Shown here: piece after piece, positions 9,633 to 17,329 of the stretch | Numbering within the stretch: position 1 is the first letter of the stretch | Layout: each line of letters begins with the position of its first letter | Assembly (NCBI RefSeq): GCF_009932725.1 | Contig: NZ_BLJU01000022.1 | Span: forward strand, 186,001-250,000 | DNA: 64,000 nt | Direction: 5' to 3' | Source: Pseudomonas yangonensis | GTDB taxonomy: Bacteria; Pseudomonadota; Gammaproteobacteria; Pseudomonadales; Pseudomonadaceae | Translations under genes and position numbers: made by a program | Notes under the pieces: model-generated | The model's database searches: none | The model's input: only the letters and a program-made list of their open reading frames with translations | What the model was told of the DNA's origin: nothing

Positions 9633-9657
9633 GATCAACCATTTAATCCGCTTACCC
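9633..9657. repeat. Putative terminal inverted repeat of the ISL3 element
   Basis: Read from outside in, the end is GGGTAAGCGGATTAAATGG followed by TTGATC, which has the GGGTA start and AT-rich body expected of this ISL3 group. Its partner is missing because the other end of the element is deleted, so it cannot be confirmed by pairing. Confidence 0.5.
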
Positions 9658-9722
9658 GGTTAAAGGATGTATGAAAAAGAATCGGCCACTTTAGACGCAA
9701 GCAGCCGTGCGGGCAGGCAGTA

Positions 9723-10166
9723 CTACTGGGTGGGATATTCTGCAACGACCTGATCGGCACCCGTCTTGGTCAAGCCAATGACCTGGTAGGCATGCTGTAC
9801 ACCATCGACTTCCATGCCGGGGGAGCCCGCCGGCATCCCGGGAACAGCGATGCCCACGAGATCATCGCGCTTGGTGAGTTCGATGACCTGGGCCGCCGGC
9901 ACATGACCTTCGACGAACTTGCCGTCAATCACCGCGGTGTGGCAAGACGCCAATCGCGGCGCGACGCCCAGACTTTGCTTCACTGCTGTCATGTTGCTTT
10001 CGACATGGTCGACGACTTTGAAGCCATTCGCTTCGAGGTGTGAGATCCATTTTTTGCAACATCCGCAATTGGCATCACGATGGACATCAATCGTCAGGGC
10101 CTCAGCGGCTTGAACTGCAGATATGGCGGAGAGAGCGGCCAGCAGGGCCAGATACTTAGCTTTCAT
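9723..10166 (-). CDS. copG: CopG, DUF411 copper-binding periplasmic protein
   Basis: 147 aa from the ATG at 10166. Residues 1-20 are a signal peptide (ALLAALSAISAVQAAEA). The mature protein has the DUF411 hallmark DANCGCCKKW and later Cys/His positions in PRLASCHTAVIDG and FVEGHVPA. The Pseudomonas aeruginosa homologue CopG is known to bind a cysteine-bridged copper cluster, and a thioredoxin-like redox role has been proposed. The start overlaps the end of the cytochrome gene by 11 bp, so it is the last gene of the leftward copA operon. The longer open frame upstream has no signal peptide and lies inside the cytochrome, hence the internal ATG was chosen. Confidence 0.9.
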   Translation of the reverse strand: MKAKYLALLAALSAISAVQAAEALTIDVHRDANCGCCKKWISHLEANGFKVVDHVESNMTAVKQSLGVAPRLASCHTAVIDGKFVEGHVPAAQVIELTKRDDLVGIAVPGMPAGSPGMEVDGVQHAYQVIGLTKTGADQVVAEYPTQ

Positions 10167-10998
10167 GTACGTGCTCTTTGCCATCGGCGTGGGTGTGGGT
10201 CTTGGGCGAGGCGTTCGGAGCCTGCTCGGCGTGATGATCACCTCCGTTGGACGACGCCTCATCTCCAGCATGGTGGTCATCGCCACTCATATCCGAATGG
10301 TGACCTGCCTTAGGTGCGGAGCCACCCTCGCTATCCGTAGCCGCGGCATCGTGATGACCAGGCTCTCCAGCATCACCTGATCCATGATGGTCATCGCCAC
10401 CGCCACTATTGTCATGATGGCCAGGCTTGTTGTCGCCGTGCTGTCCTTCATGGTTATGCATCTGCGTTTCCCCACCACCGTGCTGATGGCCGCCACTGGA
10501 TGCGACGAGTGTTTGGTATTGCTTGGCATCCATCGTCGGCAGTTGGTTGAGGAAGGCAACCATGCCCCAGATGTACTCGTCTCCCATGCTCTTGCCCCAC
10601 GCAGGCATACCCGTTGCCTTGATGCCATGCTTGATCACCCAGAACGCTGCTGACGGATTGCCATCGACACCGATCTTGGCGAGGTTGGGGGGCGCAGGAT
10701 AAAGCGATTGGCTTAGCTCGGTCTCCGCCACACCTGGCGCCAAATGACAGCCGATACACATGGAGTTGTAGTTGCCCGCACCGGCGCGAATAAGAGCTTG
10801 ATCATCCAGGTTGGGAACCTCGATGTCCCGCGAACGGACTTCGATAGAGCGGTCACGGGCCATCGTGAGAAACGCATGCACTGCAGGAAAATGGGGATCG
10901 TCGGCCCCCACGTTGACCACGCCAAAGTAGGCGCCGGCCAGGACAGCTGTGCTACCGACCACGCCGGCCGCCACCAAAGTTTTAATTGTTCTTTTCAT
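10156..10998 (-). CDS. Periplasmic c-type cytochrome with His-rich metal-binding tail
   Basis: 280 aa. Residues 1-23 are a signal or anchor segment. A single haem site CIGCH sits near residue 82, with an axial Met in GIKATGMPAWGKS, and the region fits a class I cytochrome c. From about residue 165 onward the protein becomes a low-complexity tail with more than thirty histidines in HH, HDH and MHNH clusters plus Asp/Gly, ending KEHVHES. Such tails bind metals. In the operon it stands between copB and copG, overlapping copG by 11 bp. A redox role in copper handling in the periplasm, for example electron exchange with CopA or CopG, is inference. The haem and His tail are seen directly. Confidence 0.85.
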   Translation of the reverse strand: MKRTIKTLVAAGVVGSTAVLAGAYFGVVNVGADDPHFPAVHAFLTMARDRSIEVRSRDIEVPNLDDQALIRAGAGNYNSMCIGCHLAPGVAETELSQSLYPAPPNLAKIGVDGNPSAAFWVIKHGIKATGMPAWGKSMGDEYIWGMVAFLNQLPTMDAKQYQTLVASSGGHQHGGGETQMHNHEGQHGDNKPGHHDNSGGGDDHHGSGDAGEPGHHDAAATDSEGGSAPKAGHHSDMSGDDHHAGDEASSNGGDHHAEQAPNASPKTHTHADGKEHVHES

Positions 10999-11007
10999 GT
11001 CAGGTTC

Positions 11008-11997
11008 TCAAAACCACATCCGGATACCGGCGACAAAACGCGCCTCGTCTACATCACCGCCCTCGTCGCGCACCATGTCTGCCGTGTTGCCATAGGAGCG
11101 GCTCCAGGAAACCCCGATATAGGGGGCAAACTGCCGGACAATCTCGTAACGCAGACGTAAACCGAGCTCGGTATTGGCCAACCCGGACCCCACACCTCGC
11201 TCAGGATCGTTCTTGCCGTAGAAGTTCATTTCGGCAGTTGGCTGGAGAATCAGCCGGTTGGTCAGCAGAATGTCGTACTCGCCCTCCAGTCGGGCAGCAG
11301 TTTGGCCATTCTCGCCGACGAAGGCCGTGGCTTCGGCCTCAAAGGCGTAAAGCGCCATGCCCTGGATACCGAAGGCGGCCCAAGTCTGCGGCGACTCCGG
11401 TTTGAAGTCCTGGCGAACGCCCGCGACGACATCCCACCAAGGGCCGATCGAGCGGCCGTACAGCAGCTGTAATTCAGCATCCTCGGTCACGCCGTTGGTA
11501 CGCTCGCCTTCAGAGCGGAACCAGACCCGGTTGATATCACCGCCTACCCAGCCCGACGCATCCCAGGCCAGGGTGCTGCCCTCATCTGCGTCCTGGTATT
11601 CGAGCTGATCGAGCAGGAAAAAACTGTTGATGGCGCTATCGTGAACCTTGTGGCCAGGTAATGGTGGGAAAGCCGCTTGGCGATCAGCATCCGTCAGAAC
11701 GGGAATCGGCGTACGGCTGGTGGTTCTTGGGGCTTCAGTGGAACCATGGTTCATCTTTGAATGATCCATGCCTTCCATCTGCCCTTGCATGGCGCCATGG
11801 TTCATCTTGCTGTGATCCATGCCCTCCATCGGCGCTTTGGTAGCGCCGTGGCTCATCTGGCTATGGTCCATCGACATGGTGCCGTGCCCCATTGCCGAAT
11901 GATCCATTTCTTCCGCAGCCAAAGTAACGCCGCCGCTGAACGCACTCAGCGACACAGCCAGCGCCAAGAGAGATGGACGTGAAAACCTAGTGGTCAT
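11008..11997 (-). CDS. copB: CopB outer membrane copper-resistance protein
   Basis: 329 aa from the ATG at 11997, which starts a clean signal peptide ([19 protein letters not shown]). A Met/His-rich segment follows (repeated MDHSxM and MNHG units), and then the CopB domain of about 210 residues: outer membrane beta barrel strands starting near [23 protein letters not shown] and ending VAGIRMWF. CopB is paired with the multicopper oxidase CopA in plasmid and chromosomal cop operons and is thought to sequester or transport copper in the outer membrane. The start overlaps the preceding small gene by 11 bp; an upstream start at 12030 would remove the signal peptide from the N-terminus, so it was not used. 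Confidence 0.93.
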   Translation of the reverse strand: MTTRFSRPSLLALAVSLSAFSGGVTLAAEEMDHSAMGHGTMSMDHSQMSHGATKAPMEGMDHSKMNHGAMQGQMEGMDHSKMNHGSTEAPRTTSRTPIPVLTDADRQAAFPPLPGHKVHDSAINSFFLLDQLEYQDADEGSTLAWDASGWVGGDINRVWFRSEGERTNGVTEDAELQLLYGRSIGPWWDVVAGVRQDFKPESPQTWAAFGIQGMALYAFEAEATAFVGENGQTAARLEGEYDILLTNRLILQPTAEMNFYGKNDPERGVGSGLANTELGLRLRYEIVRQFAPYIGVSWSRSYGNTADMVRDEGGDVDEARFVAGIRMWF

Positions 11998-12301
11998 GGT
12001 TCGAACCTGCTTCGGCTTCGGTGCCGCCATGCTTATCCATCATGTTTTCGTGATTCATGCCGTCATGCTTCATGTCTCCGTGATCCATGGCGCCATGATC
12101 CATATGCTGGCCAGCCGCCTTATCCTTCGACTGATCTGCGTGATTGCCACTGGCGGTCTTGGGCACAGCCGACTCGGCAGCATGTTGTTCGTGCTCACTG
12201 TGCCCCTCACCTGCCAACGAAACCGGTGCGTGCAGGGCAGCCAATAGGCTGAACATGACTGCGCTGCCAGCCAGGGCATTTCGCTTCATAAAAGTGCTCA
12301 T
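11987..12301 (-). CDS. Small His/Met-rich periplasmic protein between copA and copB
   Basis: 104 aa. Residues 1-31 are a signal peptide ending in SLAG. The mature part is rich in His, Met, Asp and Lys, with repeats of the MDHGxM and MKHDGM kind and a final SNHDH. No folded domain is visible. The composition is that of a metal-sequestering periplasmic peptide and resembles the repeats at the N-terminus of CopB and inside CopA. It lies 12 bp after copA and overlaps copB by 11 bp, so it is made together with them. It may function as a soluble copper sponge or as a source of ligand for CopB; this is inference from composition and place. Confidence 0.72.
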   Translation of the reverse strand: MSTFMKRNALAGSAVMFSLLAALHAPVSLAGEGHSEHEQHAAESAVPKTASGNHADQSKDKAAGQHMDHGAMDHGDMKHDGMNHENMMDKHGGTEAEAGSNHDH

Positions 12302-12313
12302 CAGAAATCTCCT

Positions 12314-14083
12314 TTACTCATCCACACGAACTTCACGGAACATGCCCATTTCCATGTGGAGCAACAGGTGGCAGTGATAGGCCCAACGACCCAACGCATC
12401 GGCAGTCACTCGATAGCTGCGCTTGGAACCTGGCGGCATGTCGATGGTGTGTTTACGCACCAGGAAATTGCCGTTCGCATCCTCCAGGTCGCTCCACATG
12501 CCATGAAGATGGATCGGATGAGCCATCATGGTGTCGTTGACCAGCGTGATGCGAACACGCTCGCCGTACTTGAGGCGCAGAGGCTCGGCGTCAGAGAACT
12601 TGATGCCATCGAAGGACCAGGAGAATTTCTCCATGTGCCCGGTAAGGTGCAGCTCGATGGTGCGACTTGGTTCGCGACCATCCGGGTCGAGGAAGGTGCT
12701 GCGCAGGTCAGAGTACGTGAGGACGCGTCGGCCGTTGTCTCGCAAACCAATACCTGGGTCGTCCAACTTATGCGTTGGTGTCATGGTTTGCATATCGACC
12801 AGCGGGTTGTTGGTCTCTGAGGCTGGGTGTGCCTGCATGGCACCTGCCATGCCTGCCATGCCCGAATGATCCATTCCAGCCATCTGGCTGTGATCCATGC
12901 CCGCCATACTGCCGTGGTCCATTCCGGCCATGTTCCCGTGATCCATACCGCCCATGCTGCCGTGATCCATACCCATGTCGCCCATGGCAATCAGCGGACG
13001 CGGGTCGGGGCTGGGTACTGGTGCACTCAACCCCTCCTGTACAGCAAGGGTGCCGCGCGCATAGCCAGTGCGGTCCATGGATTGGGCAAACACGGTATAG
13101 GCCTGTTCGCTGTCTGGTTCGATGATCACGTCGTAGGTCTCGGCCACGGCGATACGGAACTCGTCGACGCTGACCGGTTTGACGTGCAGACCATCGGCCG
13201 CAACCACAGTCATCTTCAGGCCTGGGATGCGCACATCGAAATAGGTCATAGCCGAGGCATTAATGAACCGCAGGCGGATCTTTTCGCCTGGTTTGAATAT
13301 GCCGGTCCAGTTGCCATCAGGTGCCTGGCCATTCATCAGGTAGGTGTAGGTGTAGCCACTGACGTCAGCGAGATCCGTCGGGCTCATCTTCATCTCGGCC
13401 CACATCTTGCGATCGGCTACCGCAGCGGACCACCCCATCTCGCTCACGTCATCGATGAAGTCGCCCACGGTTCGCTTGTGCTGGTTGTAGTAGTCCGATT
13501 GCTTCTTCAGCTTGGCCAGAACCCGAGATGGGTTTTCATCGGTCCAGTCGCTCAGCAGCACGACGTAGTCGCGGTCGTAACTGAAGGGTTCGGGCTCTTT
13601 GGCATCGATGACCAGCGCGCCGTATACGCCGACCTGCTCCTGCAGCCCCGAGTGACTGTGATACCAGTAGGTACCGTTCTGGTTGACCTTGAACTTGTAC
13701 TCATACATGCCGTCAGGGGCGATGCCATGGAAGCTCAGGCCAGGAACACCATCCATGTTCGCCGGCAGGATGATGCCGTGCCAATGGATGGAGGTGTCCT
13801 CCTTGAGGCGGTTGCGCACGCGCAATGTGACGGTATCGCCTTCGCGCCAACGAAGAATCGGCCCAGGGAGCGAGCCGTTGATGGTCATGGCCGTGCGCGC
13901 TGCGCCGGTGATGTTCACCGGGGTTTCACCGATGAATAGGTCGAATTCGTTACCAGTCAGTACGTTGGGCTGGCCGGGGCTGTTCACCGCCCAGACCGGC
14001 GTGCGCCACAGGCCAAGTCCGCCGATAATACCGGTGGCTGCCAGGCCTTTGACGAAGGTGCGCCTTGTGGTTTTGCTTTGCAT
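12314..14083 (-). CDS. copA: CopA periplasmic multicopper oxidase (Tat-exported)
   Basis: 589 aa, the usual length of CopA/PcoA. The N-terminus has a twin-arginine signal (TTRRTFVKGLAATGIIGG). Copper ligands are visible: HWHG at residues 100-103, YHSHS at 141-145, and near the C-terminus HPIHLHGMW and HCHLLLHMEMGM, giving the type 1 and trinuclear type 2/3 sites. Between domains 2 and 3 sits a Met/His-rich insert with several MDHGxM units, typical of CopA, thought to bind extra Cu(I). The enzyme oxidises Cu(I) to less toxic Cu(II). It is the first gene of the leftward operon, with a putative CopR box 168 bp upstream. Confidence 0.96.
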   Translation of the reverse strand: MQSKTTRRTFVKGLAATGIIGGLGLWRTPVWAVNSPGQPNVLTGNEFDLFIGETPVNITGAARTAMTINGSLPGPILRWREGDTVTLRVRNRLKEDTSIHWHGIILPANMDGVPGLSFHGIAPDGMYEYKFKVNQNGTYWYHSHSGLQEQVGVYGALVIDAKEPEPFSYDRDYVVLLSDWTDENPSRVLAKLKKQSDYYNQHKRTVGDFIDDVSEMGWSAAVADRKMWAEMKMSPTDLADVSGYTYTYLMNGQAPDGNWTGIFKPGEKIRLRFINASAMTYFDVRIPGLKMTVVAADGLHVKPVSVDEFRIAVAETYDVIIEPDSEQAYTVFAQSMDRTGYARGTLAVQEGLSAPVPSPDPRPLIAMGDMGMDHGSMGGMDHGNMAGMDHGSMAGMDHSQMAGMDHSGMAGMAGAMQAHPASETNNPLVDMQTMTPTHKLDDPGIGLRDNGRRVLTYSDLRSTFLDPDGREPSRTIELHLTGHMEKFSWSFDGIKFSDAEPLRLKYGERVRITLVNDTMMAHPIHLHGMWSDLEDANGNFLVRKHTIDMPPGSKRSYRVTADALGRWAYHCHLLLHMEMGMFREVRVDE

Positions 14084-14250
14084 GCCGTTTTGTCCAATCC
14101 GTCAAATGAGCCGGTGATGGTGTGCCCGGTCTCGGGTTCATGGCTGCTTCAATGTCGGGGATTTACCCCTCAACTTTCCACGTCGGTGCATTGCACAAGC
14201 CTTACCGACGATGAGCAGTATGAAACTGCCATATCCCAACCATCCGGGTG

Positions 14251-14266
14251 ATTACATTTCTGTAAG
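14251..14266 (-). promoter_or_regulatory. Putative CopR box upstream of copA
   Basis: ATTACATTTCTGTAAG, the best palindromic copy of the seven sites in the island (CTTAC-N6-GTAAT on the other strand). It lies 168 bp before copA and just past the end of the small gene at 14277. Confidence 0.65.
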
Positions 14267-14276
14267 GTAGATGACT

Positions 14277-14483
14277 TCAGCAGTTGGTGTGCTCTGCTTG
14301 CTCGGTTGGACTGCTGGCTACAGGAGCCTCAACTTTCTGCTGCTGGGCCACCCGGTAGGCCTCCAGAGACGTCTGGCGTGCCTGCTCCATGCGCGCGAAG
14401 GTTCGGTCAGCACCACCTTCAGCCATTGCCAAGCTGGAGATGCTCAGAGCAGTAACTACAAGCAGAGCTTTGATCGATTTCAT
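14277..14483 (-). CDS. PtrA-like small copper-associated periplasmic protein
   Basis: 68 aa from the ATG at 14483, which begins a signal peptide (MKSIKALLVVTALSISSLAMA). The mature protein starts EGGADRTFARMEQARQTSLE and ends AEHTNC with a single Cys. This matches the family of P. aeruginosa PtrA, a small copper-induced protein reported to repress type III secretion and to contribute to copper tolerance. A start 36 bp further upstream would put 12 residues before the signal peptide and was rejected. It lies between copA and the bufferin operon with a putative CopR box 106 bp upstream. Its molecular function here is unknown. Confidence 0.78.
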   Translation of the reverse strand: MKSIKALLVVTALSISSLAMAEGGADRTFARMEQARQTSLEAYRVAQQQKVEAPVASSPTEQAEHTNC

Positions 14484-14588
14484 TTTGGGTATTCCTCGTA
14501 AGTTAAGTGGTCCCTGCAACTGCAGAGGCCGAGCTTTAGGCTCGATGTCACGTTAACTGAGAGGGCCTGTCAGCAACCTGAGCCGAAC

Positions 14589-14604
14589 ATTACAGTTCTG
14601 TCAG
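14589..14604 (-). promoter_or_regulatory. Putative CopR box in the divergent ptrA-like / bufA spacer
   Basis: ATTACAGTTCTGTCAG fits AYTAC-N6-GTMAG. It stands 106 bp before the leftward PtrA-like gene and 164 bp before the rightward bufferin operon, so one site could serve both. Confidence 0.6.
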
Positions 14605-14767
14605 TTTGCTATTTCTTTCTTGTAGGCCCTCCTTAAGGCTCGGTACTGTCTTCCTGCCCGCGCAGCCTTGCGGATTCCATGGGCCTGATCGGTAGCAATG
14701 CCTGAGCTAACTCGTTCATTCGCACCGACGGATCGCGACCATCAAACAATCAAGAGAGATAGCCACT

Positions 14768-15028
14768 ATGTCGAACAAATCCAACGTAGCTACCGGTGCC
14801 GCCTTGGCTCTGGTGGCCGCCAGCCTGTTCTCCACCCTGCCCGTCCAGGCTGCTCAGGAAACCAAAGCAGCAGAAGTGAAGTGCTTCGGGATCAATGGTT
14901 GCAAAGGGCAGAACGACTGCATGACCGCGAAAAACGACTGCAAAGGCCAAGGCGAATGCAAAGGCCAAGGGTTCAAGTTGATGACCCAGACCAAATGTGA
15001 CGAAGCCGGTGGCAAAACCAGCGAATAA
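14768..15028 (+). CDS. bufA2: BufA2-type bufferin precursor (RiPP metallophore)
   Basis: 86 aa. Residues 1-29 are a signal peptide ending PVQAAQ. The mature part has six cysteines in a repetitive core: KCFGINGCKGQNDC, then DCKGQGECKGQGF, and a last KC before a short polar tail. This CKGQ-repeat pattern is that of the BufA2 group of bufferins, precursors whose cysteines are post-translationally modified by an MNIO enzyme; in Caulobacter such peptides bind copper in the periplasm. The next genes encode the matching MNIO (DUF692) and partner (DUF2063-like) proteins. Shine-Dalgarno AGAGAG precedes the ATG. Which cysteines are modified here cannot be read from sequence. Confidence 0.85.
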   Translation: MSNKSNVATGAALALVAASLFSTLPVQAAQETKAAEVKCFGINGCKGQNDCMTAKNDCKGQGECKGQGFKLMTQTKCDEAGGKTSE

Positions 15029-15072
15029 GGCGGTTCAGGGGAGTGCATGCCACTCCCCTGCTGGAGTCTCGA

Positions 15073-15909
15073 ATGAGTAAGCGCAAAACTCTGGGTTTCG
15101 GTCTTGGCCTTCGTAACGAGTATTACCGGCAGATCCTGGAGGAACGGCCTGCGGTCGACTGGTTCGAGATCATTTCCGAGAATTACCTGGTGGAGGGCGG
15201 CAAGGCTCTCTACTTCCTTGATGCGATCGGCGAGCACTACCCCCTGGTGATGCACGGAGTATCTCTTTCGATTGGCGGCTCACATGCCTTGGACATAGAC
15301 TACCTACGACAGCTCAAGCAGCTGGCGGATCGGGTGCAGCCTCAGTGGGTGTCTGATCACCTGTGCTGGAGTCGAGGCAACGCCCATCAACTTCACGATC
15401 TGCTACCGCTGCCGTTTACCCAGGAGAGCCTGCTGCATGTCGCGGCCCGGGTGCGCTTGGTGCAGGATGTTTTGGAACGTCCCATCGTGCTGGAGAACGT
15501 TTCCTCCTACGTGCAGTGGACAACATCCAGCATGAGCGAGTCTCAGTTCCTCTCGGAGCTCAGTTACCTGACCGGGTGCGAGCTGCTTCTCGACGTGAAC
15601 AACGTCTACGTCAGTTCGCGCAACCAGGGTTTCGACTCTTGGCAGTTCATCATGGAATTGCCGCACGAGCGGATTCGGCAAATTCACCTGGCCGGGCACA
15701 GCGATTACGGGCAGTACCTCATCGACACCCATGACCAGCCCATCGCTGATCCGGTTTGGTCTCTCTACAGCAAGACTTTGAGCTACTTGGGCCCGACATC
15801 GACCTTGATCGAGCGGGATGACCAGTTTCCGCCGCTGGAAGAGCTGTTGTCCGAATTAGCACATGCCCGTGCTATCGCCAAATCTGTGATATCGGGGGCC
15901 ACCCCTTGA
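15073..15909 (+). CDS. bufB: MNIO family (DUF692) bufferin maturase
   Basis: 278 aa from the ATG at 15073 (start sequence MSKRKTLGFGLGLRNEYY, typical for DUF692); the upstream in-frame ATG at 15043 would only add ten unconserved residues. It is a TIM-barrel multinuclear iron enzyme that oxidises peptide cysteines, making oxazolone- or thiooxazole-type groups in known cases. Metal-ligand regions are visible: VMHGVSLSIGG, SDHLCW, IVLENVSSY, LLDVNNVYV, IHLAGH and DTHDQP. It follows bufA2 by 44 bp and overlaps bufC by 4 bp. Substrate is very likely the BufA2 peptide encoded just before. Confidence 0.92.
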   Translation: MSKRKTLGFGLGLRNEYYRQILEERPAVDWFEIISENYLVEGGKALYFLDAIGEHYPLVMHGVSLSIGGSHALDIDYLRQLKQLADRVQPQWVSDHLCWSRGNAHQLHDLLPLPFTQESLLHVAARVRLVQDVLERPIVLENVSSYVQWTTSSMSESQFLSELSYLTGCELLLDVNNVYVSSRNQGFDSWQFIMELPHERIRQIHLAGHSDYGQYLIDTHDQPIADPVWSLYSKTLSYLGPTSTLIERDDQFPPLEELLSELAHARAIAKSVISGATP

Positions 15910-16700
15910 GCCTGATCGCCCTACAGACTGCATTTGAAACTTACCTGACAGGTGACAGTGCCCTGCCCTCCAACAAGCTTTTGGAGCAGATCCGAGGTAG
16001 CACAGCGCTGAGTGCTCTCGAAGGCCTGCAGATCTACCACAACGCTTACCGTTCGCGCCTGCTTGCGGTCTTGCGAGAAGACTTCCCTGCCCTGCTTCAC
16101 TGGATCGGCAACGAATCATTCGAGCAGCTCGCACTGGCCTACTTGGCCGCCTGGCCACCACGACATTTCAGCATTCGCTGGCTGGGCGAGAAGCTGCCCG
16201 AGTTCATTAGCAGCTACGTCGAAGAACCCCAACTATCGCCGATGCGCGAACTCGCGGAACTGGAATGGGCCTTTACACTGGCCTTCGACGCTCAGGATGT
16301 CGAAGCGCTTTCGCTGGAGACCATGAGTGATTTTTCGGCTGAAGACTGGATTTCACTCAGGGTTTCCCTGACTGCATCTGCCCGGTGGTTGCAGCTGCAG
16401 TACAACACGCTGGAGTTGTGGAAAGCCGCCAAGTCCGGCAGCTTGCTGCCTGATGTTACCCGCCTGCCAACGAACCTAGCCTGTCTTGTTTGGCGTCATG
16501 AACTCGTCTGCCAGTACCGGAGCCTGGAGCCAGCGGAGGCTTCGGCATTGCAGTTTCTCATCGAGGGCGGATCGTTCGCTGAACTCTGCGAGTCGTTGAG
16601 CGCCACGCATGGCGAGCAAGCTCCCTTGCAAGCCGCGACCTGGTTGAAGTTGTGGGTCAACGACGGTTTGCTAAAGCGCGGCCAGCTATTACACGAATGA
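15906..16700 (+). CDS. bufC: BufC-like partner protein (DUF2063 N-terminal domain)
   Basis: 264 aa, starting at a TTG that overlaps the bufB stop (TTGA). The N-terminal 90 residues match the DUF2063 fold (LQIYHNAYRSRLLAVLREDFPALLHWIG, then LALAYLAAWPPRHFSIRWLGEKL), which is described as the partner that brings precursor peptide to the MNIO enzyme. The C-terminal half is a separate alpha/beta region with several Trp residues, as in other full-length members. No membrane segment or signal is present, so maturation takes place in the cytoplasm before export of BufA2. The tight overlap with bufB supports a complex of the two. Confidence 0.88.
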   Translation: MSLIALQTAFETYLTGDSALPSNKLLEQIRGSTALSALEGLQIYHNAYRSRLLAVLREDFPALLHWIGNESFEQLALAYLAAWPPRHFSIRWLGEKLPEFISSYVEEPQLSPMRELAELEWAFTLAFDAQDVEALSLETMSDFSAEDWISLRVSLTASARWLQLQYNTLELWKAAKSGSLLPDVTRLPTNLACLVWRHELVCQYRSLEPAEASALQFLIEGGSFAELCESLSATHGEQAPLQAATWLKLWVNDGLLKRGQLLHE

Positions 16701-16750
16701 CCCGGAACCTTTAGGCTAGCGCTCTCTCTTTGGCCACTCCGAGCGCTTCT

Positions 16751-17065
16751 ATGACTCACCACATCATTCATTTCAAACAGCAAGCCTTGCTTGACCCGGA
16801 GACCTATCAGGCAATGCTGGCCGACGGCGTTGGTCACTGGGAGCGGCTTGCAGGAGAAGTCGTCGGCATAGAAGACGAAAAAAGCTACGAGTTCGCTGCA
16901 TTGAAAAGCCTGTTCAAGCGCAAGCGGTACTCCTATGACACGCTGGAAATGCGCGAGCCAGGCGATCACTCAAACTGGCTTCGCGGCCGAGATGGTTCAG
17001 AAGGTATGACCAACGAGGTCACCAGTATCCCAGGGCTAAAAGAGCTCTCAGAACTGGAGATTTAG
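16751..17065 (+). CDS. Unrecognised 104-aa cytoplasmic protein, fourth gene of the bufferin operon
   Basis: Start at the ATG 16751 (MTHHIIHFKQQALLDPETYQ); an in-frame TTG at 16730 is possible. The gene follows bufC by 50 bp on the same strand and ends just before a perfect bidirectional terminator, so it is most likely the last gene of the operon. The protein has no signal peptide, no membrane segment and no cysteine. It is mixed charged with a basic patch (KSLFKRKRYSY) and a Gly/Asp-rich C-terminal third. I do not recognise the family. A role in bufferin maturation or regulation is only suggested by its position. Confidence 0.65.
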   Translation: MTHHIIHFKQQALLDPETYQAMLADGVGHWERLAGEVVGIEDEKSYEFAALKSLFKRKRYSYDTLEMREPGDHSNWLRGRDGSEGMTNEVTSIPGLKELSELEI

Positions 17066-17073
17066 TGGGATAG

Positions 17074-17099
17074 CAGGTCAGCGCTCAAGCGCTGACCTG
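17074..17099. terminator. Bidirectional terminator between the bufferin operon and copZ
   Basis: A 12-bp perfect stem CAGGTCAGCGCT / AGCGCTGACCTG with a 2-nt loop separates convergent genes. It overlaps the last codons of copZ. No long T-run follows on either side. Confidence 0.65.
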
Positions 17100-17285
17100 G
17101 GCCGAATAGCCAAGCTCCTGGATGAGTTCGCGGATCGATTCGGCACTTTCTGTGCTCTCAACGGTGACCTTGCCGGCCGCTCGATCCACTTCTACTCGTG
17201 CATCCTGATCCAGAGCTTGAATGGCCTTCGTGATTTTGCTCACGCAACTGCCACAGCCCATCCCCGCAACACTCAGACTAAACAT
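17085..17285 (-). CDS. copZ: CopZ-like copper chaperone (HMA domain)
   Basis: 66 aa from the ATG at 17285; the longer open frame upstream runs through the promoter and is not used. The protein is one heavy-metal-associated domain with the Cu(I)-binding motif GMGCGSC (Gly in place of the common Thr), a conserved helix SKITKAIQALD and the strand KVTVES. It carries Cu(I) in the cytoplasm, usually to a CopA-type P-type ATPase or to CueR. It has its own CueR-type promoter just upstream. In many Pseudomonas the chaperone lies close to the ATPase gene; here a two-gene Gabija system stands between the two. Confidence 0.9.
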   Translation of the reverse strand: MFSLSVAGMGCGSCVSKITKAIQALDQDARVEVDRAAGKVTVESTESAESIRELIQELGYSAQVSA

Positions 17286-17329
17286 GTCTTTCACCTCATT
17301 TCGTCCGCGGCTCAAGTTACCGCACGGAC

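Larger units (their letters stand above)
7156..9657. mobile_element. Truncated ISPpu12-like ISL3 element with metal-resistance passengers
   Basis: The set tnpA (ISL3), lspA, a CDF-type cation exporter and a divergent MerR-type regulator is the known content of ISPpu12 from Pseudomonas plasmid pWW0. One end is preserved: an ISL3-type terminal repeat at 9633-9657 beyond the regulator. The other end is lost, because transposase homology breaks at about 7156 next to an unrelated terminator. The element can therefore not move by itself. Identity to ISPpu12 is from gene content recalled, not from an alignment. Confidence 0.75.

Noticed and set aside
11700-12990. Regularly spaced short repeats that could suggest a CRISPR or tandem-repeat array
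   Set aside because: They are codons for MDHGxM/MDHSxM protein repeats inside copB, the small His/Met-rich gene and copA; the units stay in frame and vary at third positions.
12827-13939. Long open frame of 370 codons on the plus strand
   Set aside because: It is the antisense shadow of copA, rich in His and Val owing to GC codon bias, with no protein features.
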